NCBI GenBank assembly: GCA_027038775.1
Contig: JALWGP010000232.1
Span: 1 to 10,420 of the forward strand
Origin: Sedimenticola sp.
GTDB taxonomy: Bacteria > Pseudomonadota > Gammaproteobacteria > Chromatiales > Chromatiaceae
Direction: 5' to 3'
DNA length: 10,420 nt
Shown one piece after another: positions 1-5,436 of the stretch; position 1 is the stretch's first letter, and every line of letters begins with the position of its first letter. Position numbers and translations under genes: made by a program. The notes beneath the pieces are model-generated. The model was not told the DNA's origin, searched no databases, and worked only from the letters and a program-made list of their open reading frames with translations.

Positions 1-352
1 GCTCCACCAGCTGCGCGGGCGGGTGGGGCGCGGCAGCGTCGAGAGCCACTGCGTGCTCCTCTACCATCCGCCCCTGGGCGAGCAGGCGCGTGAGCGGCTG
101 GCGGTGATGCGCGAGACCACGGACGGTTTCCTCATCGCGCAGAAAGACCTGGAGCTGCGCGGGCCGGGCGAAATCCTGGGGGTGCGCCAGGCGGGCGAGA
201 TGCAGTTCCGGGTGGCCGACCTGCTGCGCGACCGGCACCTGCTCGACGAGGTACGCGAGGCGGCCGACTGGCTGCTGGAGCGCGCGCCGGGGAACACCCG
301 GCCGCTCATCCACCGCTGGCTGGGTGGCGCGACCCGTTACGCCCAGGCATGA
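1..352 (+). CDS. recG: ATP-dependent DNA helicase RecG, C-terminal end (partial)
   Basis: The reading frame is open from the left edge (first full codon at base 2) and ends at TGA 350-352, giving about 116 C-terminal residues. RecG is a superfamily 2 helicase that remodels stalled replication forks and Holliday junctions. The fragment opens with LHQLRGRVGRG, the helicase motif VI region with its arginine finger. It continues with the family's typical tail: a CVLLYHPPLGEQARERL segment, then ERL.VMRETTDGF.IA..DLELRGPGE.LG.RQ.G, a region conserved in RecG and shared in part with Mfd, then a short helical C-terminus. The internal ATG at 23 is not the true start, because conserved helicase sequence precedes it. 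The next gene is on the opposite strand and ends 10 bases away. Identification is confident; Mfd is excluded by the RecG-like C-terminal length and ending. Confidence 0.93.
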   Translation, partial: LHQLRGRVGRGSVESHCVLLYHPPLGEQARERLAVMRETTDGFLIAQKDLELRGPGEILGVRQAGEMQFRVADLLRDRHLLDEVREAADWLLERAPGNTRPLIHRWLGGATRYAQA

Positions 353-362
353 TGAAGGCGTT

Positions 363-2462
363 TCAGAGCGTGAAGCCGGCTGGTTTCCCCGCGCTGAACT
401 TGGACTCGAGGTAGTTGAGCTTGCCCAGCCAGACGGGCACGGGATCGGGCACGCCGAGCAGATAGCCCTGGCCGAAATCCATCTCCAGGGCCTCCAGCCT
501 GTCGGCCTGCTCCACCGTCTCGATGAATTCCACCACCGTCTGCAACTCCAGTTCCCGCGCCATCTTCTGCGTGATCTGCATGATGCGCTCGCTGGCCGGG
601 TTCACGGAGAGGGTGCGGGTGAGGGAGCCGTCGAGCTTCAGGTAGCGGATGGACCCGTCCAGCGCCAGCTCGATCACCGTTTGCAGCGTGGAGTAGCCGG
701 TGCCGAAGTCGTCAATGGCGAAGTGGATGTCGTGCTTGCGGTGGAGCTCCTCCACCAGCATCCGCCGTTCCAGCAGCACCTGTTCGGTGAGCTCGATGAT
801 CACCTCGAAACCCTGCAGGGGTCCCTTCAGCGCGGCCACCAGCTCCTCCACGTAGGCCGGTTGGTCCAGGGAGGCGGAAGAGGCGTTGATGAAGAGTCGC
901 CGGGTGATGCGGGAGAGCGCATCGGCCTGGCGGACCACGGCCCGCAGCACCAGGCGATCGAAGTCGGTGACCAGCCCCATGGTGATGATGTCGTCGATGA
1001 AGAGCCCGGCGCTGATGTACTCCCCGTTCTCGCGGAAGCGGCCCAGCACCTCGAAGGCGTGGATGTGGCGCCGGTCGTCCAGGGTCACCAGGGGCTGGAT
1101 GAAGATGTCGGTGGACTCCTCGGTGAGCTTTCCGCGCAGGTCCACCGACTTGCGGTACTGCTCCCGGAGCCACCGGAACATGCGCTCGGTGCGCTCCTCC
1201 CCCACCTCCAGGTGGTGGCTGCCTCCACGCGCCTCTTCGGTGAGGTAGCGCACCAGCAGGTGGAGGTTCTCCGTGGTGAGGTCGCTCAGGTAGGTGAGCT
1301 CGATGCCGTGGTGGACCAGGCCGATCTCCACGGGCAGCCCCTGGGGCTCCCCGGCGTTGACCTTCCTGCACACCCGCTCCAGCAGCGATTCCAGGGGGCC
1401 GGGTTCCGTGTCGAATCCAACGAGGTAGAAGTCGCCGGCGATGCCGCGGGTGAAGTACATCCAGGACGGGTGCGCTTCAAACTCCTGCTGCAGCACCTCT
1501 TCCACCCGCGCCAGGGCGCGGTCTCCCACCTCGTTGCCGTAGAGCCGGTTGATCTTGCCCAGCTGGGCCAGGTTGATGACGCAGAAGAACTTTCTCCCCG
1601 GCAGGTAGAGGGCCGCCTGCAGGAAGTCGAAGAAACGACGCACGCGGTTGGTCTGCCCCTCCAGGTAGAGCATGCTGAGGAGGTGGAGCAGCTCGGCCAC
1701 CTTCTTCACCACCTCCTGGTAGGCGATGTAGGCCTGCTCGTGGCGCCCGGCGGCGAGCATGGCGTAGAGCAGGCTCGCCTGCTGGTGGATGAGGCGATGC
1801 TGCTCCATCAGCTGGTCGCACAGCTTCAGGTCGAGGCAGATGAGCAGGCTCTCGGGGTAGCGCAGGGCGCGGGCGAACTCGCTCCGGTCGGCCGGCTCCA
1901 GCGGGAAGCCGGCGAGGTCTTCGCGTATGGCCCTGCGCACCTGCTCCAGCCAGTCCAGGTAGATGCGGATCAGGGTCTTGCCCTGCATGACGTTCTCCGG
2001 CAGCTTCCGGGCCGAGGCCGTCTCCAGCAGCAGGTATTGGCGGGCCGTCTCGCGCTTGGCCGCCTCGAACAGGCGGTCGATCTCCTGGTAGTGCTCCAAC
2101 GGGTCGGGCATGTTGGAGGCCACCAGCCAGATCAGCCGCTGCTTGAGGTGGTTGAAGCTGCCCATGAGCAGGGCAAAGGGGGTCTTCTGCTGGAAGTGCT
2201 TTCCGGCCAGGTCGCGCGCGGCCCAGGCGATTTCCGCGCCCTCCTCGAGGAAGTGCTCCAGGAGGTGCCGGAAGCCGCTTAGCAGCGCCGCCTCCTGTTT
2301 CTCGTCGATCAGGGCGCCCAACGCCCCGTACTGGTCGTGAAACCGGTGCAGGCTGAGAATCAGCTCGTCGATCTGGTGGGGTGTGATGTGCAGAACGTGA
2401 TCCTTCACAAGGGGTGGTGGGAGCGCTCGGGCGGGGTCAATTGGATTATCGTTCCATTCCAT
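363..2462 (-). CDS. Helical sensor + degenerate GGDEF + EAL c-di-GMP phosphodiesterase
   Basis: This is a 699-aa soluble protein with no TM segment seen. Residues 20-280 are mostly helical; 205-265 resemble the second half of a CZB-like four-helix sensor, with H222 and H226 spaced HxxxH. Residues about 290-390 form a GGDEF fold whose signature is AGDFY (342-346), so cyclase activity is unlikely. Residues about 450-685 are an EAL domain that keeps the residues needed to hydrolyse c-di-GMP: ExLxR as E471-V-L-G-R475, N526, E557-LTE, D584-D585-FGTGY, K609-L-D611, E645/E648 and Q665. Predicted role: c-di-GMP phosphodiesterase tuned by the N-terminal sensor and perhaps by nucleotide binding in the dead GGDEF. 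The frame is open upstream to 2750, but that extension lies in REP sequence and looks non-coding, so the ATG at 2462 (MEWNDN) was chosen; no clear ribosome binding site supports it. It is divergent from the next gene and convergent with recG. Confidence 0.88.
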   Translation of the reverse strand: MEWNDNPIDPARALPPPLVKDHVLHITPHQIDELILSLHRFHDQYGALGALIDEKQEAALLSGFRHLLEHFLEEGAEIAWAARDLAGKHFQQKTPFALLMGSFNHLKQRLIWLVASNMPDPLEHYQEIDRLFEAAKRETARQYLLLETASARKLPENVMQGKTLIRIYLDWLEQVRRAIREDLAGFPLEPADRSEFARALRYPESLLICLDLKLCDQLMEQHRLIHQQASLLYAMLAAGRHEQAYIAYQEVVKKVAELLHLLSMLYLEGQTNRVRRFFDFLQAALYLPGRKFFCVINLAQLGKINRLYGNEVGDRALARVEEVLQQEFEAHPSWMYFTRGIAGDFYLVGFDTEPGPLESLLERVCRKVNAGEPQGLPVEIGLVHHGIELTYLSDLTTENLHLLVRYLTEEARGGSHHLEVGEERTERMFRWLREQYRKSVDLRGKLTEESTDIFIQPLVTLDDRRHIHAFEVLGRFRENGEYISAGLFIDDIITMGLVTDFDRLVLRAVVRQADALSRITRRLFINASSASLDQPAYVEELVAALKGPLQGFEVIIELTEQVLLERRMLVEELHRKHDIHFAIDDFGTGYSTLQTVIELALDGSIRYLKLDGSLTRTLSVNPASERIMQITQKMARELELQTVVEFIETVEQADRLEALEMDFGQGYLLGVPDPVPVWLGKLNYLESKFSAGKPAGFTL

Positions 2463-2518
2463 CACGAAACGGGAAAGTATTGCAATCTTTAATAGCCGAT
2501 AACAGGATGCCAGCGGAA

Positions 2519-2536
2519 AATCATGATTCGTAATCA
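2519..2536. promoter_or_regulatory. AT-rich overlapping palindromes, possible operator
   Basis: AATCATGATT (2519-2528) is a perfect 10-base palindrome. It overlaps a second inverted repeat, TGATT-CGT-AATCA (2524-2536, 5-base arms with a 3-base spacer). It lies 57-74 bases upstream of the minus-strand EAL gene's start, a plausible position for a transcription factor site. No specific regulator can be named from this alone. Confidence 0.35.
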
Positions 2537-2560
2537 AGTGGACCCCTGTGTCTGCCGCAG

Positions 2561-2644
2561 GTGCGTCGCCCCCGCCGCGAATGTTTGGAGTTCGGCCCGG
2601 GGGCGGGCCTCCTACGGGTAGGAGCGGTGCCCTCGCCGCGAACG
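2561..2644. repeat. REP/BIME-like inverted pair of palindromic units
   Basis: Two units start with the same GTAGGAG head and face away from each other. The + strand unit (2618-2643) reads GTAGGAGCGG...CCGCGAAC and folds on an imperfect GCGGTG/CGCCGC stem. The minus-strand unit (2615 down to about 2588) reads GTAGGAGGCC...GGGCCGAAC and folds on a perfect GGCCCG/CGGGCC stem with a 4-base loop (2594-2609). The two heads form a perfect 7-base inverted repeat, CTCCTAC-GG-GTAGGAG (2609-2624). A third partial copy, CGCCCCCGCCGCGAAT, sits at about 2566-2582. The GTAGGAG...GCGAA pattern matches REP elements of Pseudomonas and related gammaproteobacteria, which are thought to be spread by RAYT (TnpA-REP) transposases. 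No such gene is in the window. Confidence 0.75.
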
Positions 2645-2728
2645 GCCCGGGAACCGGACGGCGGCAATCCACGTCAAGGGATTCCTTAATAATTGGGTGG
2701 CCCAGCCGAAACAGGTGGAACGCCCGGG

Positions 2729-2740
2729 TAGAATTAAAAT
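2729..2740 (+). promoter_or_regulatory. Possible -10 boxes for the membrane GGDEF/EAL gene
   Basis: Two adjacent hexamers, TAGAAT (2729-2734) and TAAAAT (2735-2740), each match the sigma-70 -10 consensus at five of six positions. They lie in a short AT-rich patch 28-39 bases upstream of the ATG at 2768. No good -35 box lies 16-18 bases upstream, so an activator or extended contact would be needed. Speculative. Confidence 0.3.
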
Positions 2741-2748
2741 GCCGGGTC

Positions 2749-2755
2749 AAGGGGG
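2749..2755 (+). promoter_or_regulatory. Ribosome binding site AAGGGGG deciding between two starts
   Basis: The purine run AAGGGGG lies 12 bases before ATG 2768 and directly abuts an in-frame TTG at 2756. Zero spacing makes the TTG implausible. The ATG spacing is somewhat long but workable, so ATG 2768 is preferred. Confidence 0.5.
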
Positions 2756-2767
2756 TTGTCTTCCAAA

Positions 2768-5350
2768 ATGGGGCCGCTCAACCGGCTTTCGCTGCGCAAC
2801 AAGTTTCTCGTCATTCCCCTGATCGGGGCGTTGACCCTGCTGCTGCCGGTGGCCGGCGTCTGGTTCTCGATGCAGTGGCTGGAGCGGGAGATGGTCCGTC
2901 TCGAGCAGCAGGATCTGGGGCGGGCCGAAAGGCTTGTGGTGCTGAACGCCCGGTTCAACGACCACCATGCACGCCTGATGGGATTGTTCCGCGCTGTGGA
3001 CGGCCGGGTTCCCGAAGAAGAGACGGTGGCGGAGGAACGCAACCGTCTCGCTTCCGAGATCGTGTGGATCGCGCGCCACCTCACGGAGGAGCTCGAAGGG
3101 GCGGATGGCGTGCTGGCCGGGTTGTGGCAGACGGGAGCCCTGCCCGAGCTCCTGTCCGCCTACCGAGCGGAGGTCCTCGCCGTGCTGGAGCGGTTGCCGG
3201 CGGACCGGGAAGGAGCCGGACGCCACCTGCTGGAGGCCGAGCGGATCTACCACCAGGTGGTGCCCTACTTCATGGCCCTGATGGACACCCTGCGCGCCGA
3301 TACGGCGGCGAGCATCCGCAGGATCGGGGAGCGCGCCGGGCATCACCGTTTCTTCTTCACGGCCGCCTTCCTGCTCGCCTTCCTGACCATGGTCTTCCTG
3401 GCCATCCTGCTCTCCGGCCTGCTGTCGCGGGACCTGCGCGCCGCCATCGGGGCGATGCGGCGGCTGGCCCGGAACGAGCGGGAGGTGCGCCTGCCGCCCC
3501 TGGACTCCTCTCCCGAGGTGAACGCGCTGGTCGACGGTCTCGAGGCGTTCCGTGCCTCGCTGGAGGAGCTGGACAGCCGGGCACTGGAGCTCCAGGCGCT
3601 CAACCGGGAGCTCAAGCAGGAGATCCGGGACCGGCGCCTGTTGGAGAAGGAGCTGCGCCTCACCTCCTGCGTCTTCGAGCACAGCCGCGAGGGCATCATG
3701 ATCACCGACGTGGATGGCCACATCCTGCGGGTCAACCGCGCCTTCACCCGGATCACCGGCTGGAAGCAGGAAGAGGTGGTGGGCAAGACCCCGCGGCTGT
3801 TGCGCTCGGACCGGCACGATGAGGAGTTCTACCGGGCCATGTGGCAGTCGCTGTTGGAAGAGGGGGCCTGGCAAGGCGAGATCTGGAACCGGCGCCGGAA
3901 CGGTGAGGTCTATCCCGAGTGGCGCAACATCAGTGCGGTGGTGGACGCCAAGGGACGGACCACCCACTACATCAGCGTATTCGCCGACATCTCCGAGAAG
4001 AAGCGCTCGGTGGAACACATCGAGCGGCTGGTCTACCACGATCCGCTCACGGGGCTGCCCAACCGTACCCGGCTGATCGAGAGCCTGGGCAAGGTACTGA
4101 AGGAGGCGCAGGCGGCCGACCGCAAGGTGGCCCTGCTTTTTCTCGACCTGGACCGTTTCCAGCTCACCAACGACACCCATGGCCACAGTTTTGGCGACCG
4201 GCTGTTGCAGGAGGTGGCCGACCGGCTCTCGCAGGAGGCGGGCGTTCACCACCTCCTGGCGCGCACCGGCGGTGATGAGTTTGCCCTAGTGCTCGATACG
4301 GTGGACTCGGTGGAGGAAGTTCGGCTGCTGGCCGGGCGCCTGCTGCGGCGGATCTCGCAGCCCATGGAGCTGGACGGGCACGCCGTCTACATCACCGCCA
4401 GCATGGGCATCAGCCTCTTCCCGGACCACGGCGGCCATGCACCCGTGCTGCTGAAGAATGCCGACGTGGCCATGTACCGCGCCAAGGAGCGCGGCGGCGA
4501 CACCTGGCAGTTCTACGAGCGGGAGATGCACGAGGACGTGTCGAGGCGGCTGGAGCTGGAGACCGGCCTGCGCCGCGCCCTGGAACAGGGAGAGTTGCTG
4601 CTCCACTACCAGCCGCTGGTGGACCTGGAGCGGGAGGAGATCGTCGGCGTGGAGGCGCTGGTGCGCTGGCAGCACCCCAGGTTCGGCATGGTCCCGCCCG
4701 ACCGGTTCATCCCCATCGCCGAGGAGACCGGGCTGATCGCCTCCATCGGCAAGTGGGTGACCCGGACCGCCTGCGCCCAGCTTGGCGCCTGGCTTGCGGC
4801 GGGCATCCGGCTGCAGCGGATCAGCATCAACCTTTCCGGCAGGGAGTTCCAGGAGTCCGAGGTGGTGGAGCGTCTTACCCGGATCGCCTGGGAGGAGGGC
4901 ATTCCCCCCAGCCACGTGGAGCTGGAGATCACCGAGACCTTCCTCATGGCGCAGCCGGAGCAGAGCATCGAGGTGCTGGAGGCGCTCAAGACCCACGGCT
5001 TCCGCTTGGCCATGGACGACTTCGGCACCGCCTACTCGTCGCTGAGCTACCTCAAGCGGTTTCCCCTGGACCGCCTCAAGATCGACCGCTCCTTCATCCG
5101 GGATATCCCCGCCGATCCGGACGATGTGGCTATTACCCAGACCATCATCGCCATGGCCCGGCAGCTGGGCCTGGCGGTGATCGCCGAAGGGGTGGAGACG
5201 GAGCAGCAGGCGGAGTTCCTACGGCGCAATGGCTGTTCCGAATGCCAGGGCTATCTCTTCGCCCGGCCCATGCCCGCCGAGGCGCTGACCCCCCTGCTGC
5301 AGAATCCGGAGGCCCTGTTCACGGCCGTCCGGCAGCAGCACAACGGCTGA
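2768..5350 (+). CDS. Membrane PAS-GGDEF-EAL hybrid c-di-GMP enzyme
   Basis: This 860-aa inner-membrane protein has TM1 at about 12-35, a helical periplasmic sensor at 36-194, TM2 at about 195-218, a HAMP-like linker at 219-265, a short coiled coil at 265-296, PAS at about 297-410, GGDEF at about 415-580 and EAL at about 595-845. The cyclase motif is intact (GGDEF 501-505, with DLDRFQLTND at the metal/substrate site). The allosteric RxxD inhibitory site is absent: GVHH occupies 492-495. The EAL domain keeps E629-A-L-V-R633, N688, E720-ITE, D750-D751, K771-I-D773, E807/E810 and Q827, so both synthesis and hydrolysis of c-di-GMP look possible. ATG 2768 was chosen over TTG 2756 because of ribosome binding site spacing. 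It is followed after 86 bases by the kinase operon, so it may be transcribed separately or read through. Which activity dominates cannot be told from sequence. Confidence 0.93.
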   Translation: MGPLNRLSLRNKFLVIPLIGALTLLLPVAGVWFSMQWLEREMVRLEQQDLGRAERLVVLNARFNDHHARLMGLFRAVDGRVPEEETVAEERNRLASEIVWIARHLTEELEGADGVLAGLWQTGALPELLSAYRAEVLAVLERLPADREGAGRHLLEAERIYHQVVPYFMALMDTLRADTAASIRRIGERAGHHRFFFTAAFLLAFLTMVFLAILLSGLLSRDLRAAIGAMRRLARNEREVRLPPLDSSPEVNALVDGLEAFRASLEELDSRALELQALNRELKQEIRDRRLLEKELRLTSCVFEHSREGIMITDVDGHILRVNRAFTRITGWKQEEVVGKTPRLLRSDRHDEEFYRAMWQSLLEEGAWQGEIWNRRRNGEVYPEWRNISAVVDAKGRTTHYISVFADISEKKRSVEHIERLVYHDPLTGLPNRTRLIESLGKVLKEAQAADRKVALLFLDLDRFQLTNDTHGHSFGDRLLQEVADRLSQEAGVHHLLARTGGDEFALVLDTVDSVEEVRLLAGRLLRRISQPMELDGHAVYITASMGISLFPDHGGHAPVLLKNADVAMYRAKERGGDTWQFYEREMHEDVSRRLELETGLRRALEQGELLLHYQPLVDLEREEIVGVEALVRWQHPRFGMVPPDRFIPIAEETGLIASIGKWVTRTACAQLGAWLAAGIRLQRISINLSGREFQESEVVERLTRIAWEEGIPPSHVELEITETFLMAQPEQSIEVLEALKTHGFRLAMDDFGTAYSSLSYLKRFPLDRLKIDRSFIRDIPADPDDVAITQTIIAMARQLGLAVIAEGVETEQQAEFLRRNGCSECQGYLFARPMPAEALTPLLQNPEALFTAVRQQHNG

Positions 5351-5374
5351 GGCCCCGGCCCCTCGCCCCGTCTC

Positions 5375-5401
5375 TTAAGCCTGCCCCGGCAGCGCCGATA
5401 A
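5375..5401 (+). promoter_or_regulatory. Candidate sigma-28 (FliA) promoter of the kinase operon
   Basis: TTAAG (5375-5379), 14 bases, then GCCGATAA (5394-5401). The enterobacterial FliA consensus is TAAAG...GCCGATAA with the same 14-base interval. The -10 octamer is an exact match and the -35 matches at four of five bases. Transcription would start near 5408, leaving a leader of about 30 bases before ATG 5437. It lies in the only gap between the GGDEF/EAL gene and the kinase operon. No sigma-70 promoter is evident here. Confidence 0.55.
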
Positions 5402-5436
5402 CCGGTGTGAACGCGGAAGACCCCGCGGCAGGCGCT

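Larger units (their letters stand above)
2463..2767. other. Divergent intergenic region between the two GGDEF/EAL genes
   Basis: About 305 bases separate the divergent start codons. The left part (2463-2540) is AT-rich and holds a perfect palindrome, a GCCGATAA octamer at 2495-2502 and no convincing -35/-10 pair for the minus-strand gene. The centre (2560-2650) is GC-rich and folds into REP-like hairpins. The right part (2675-2767) has an AT-rich patch with two -10-like hexamers, followed by a purine-rich ribosome binding site. No conserved protein-coding sequence is visible; open frames running through it appear accidental. Confidence 0.7.

Noticed and set aside
335..365. Bidirectional terminator between recG and the EAL gene
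   Set aside because: Only a 5-base ACGCC/GGCGT pairing with a 13-base loop and no T-run on either strand.
324..2282. Long + strand open frame of about 650 codons opposite the EAL gene
   Set aside because: It is the complement of a clear EAL/GGDEF coding sequence; its His/Gln/Leu-rich translation is typical of antisense frames in GC-rich DNA.
2476..2502. Second FliA-like promoter using GCCGATAA at 2495-2502
   Set aside because: The -10 octamer is exact, but the -35 position at the required interval reads AGTAT, with almost no match.
2463..2750. N-terminal extension of the minus-strand EAL protein up to 2750
   Set aside because: The extra 96 residues are low-complexity, proline/arginine-rich sequence translated from the REP element and AT-rich promoter region, with no domain similarity I recognise.
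2747..4252. Long minus-strand open frames opposite the GGDEF-EAL gene, and a similar one at 5251-7518 opposite the kinase
   Set aside because: They are antisense shadows of well-identified domains, with no coherent family signature.
5351..5436. c-di-GMP riboswitch upstream of the kinase operon
   Set aside because: The region is short and I see none of the conserved GEMM riboswitch core elements; only simple inverted repeats are present.
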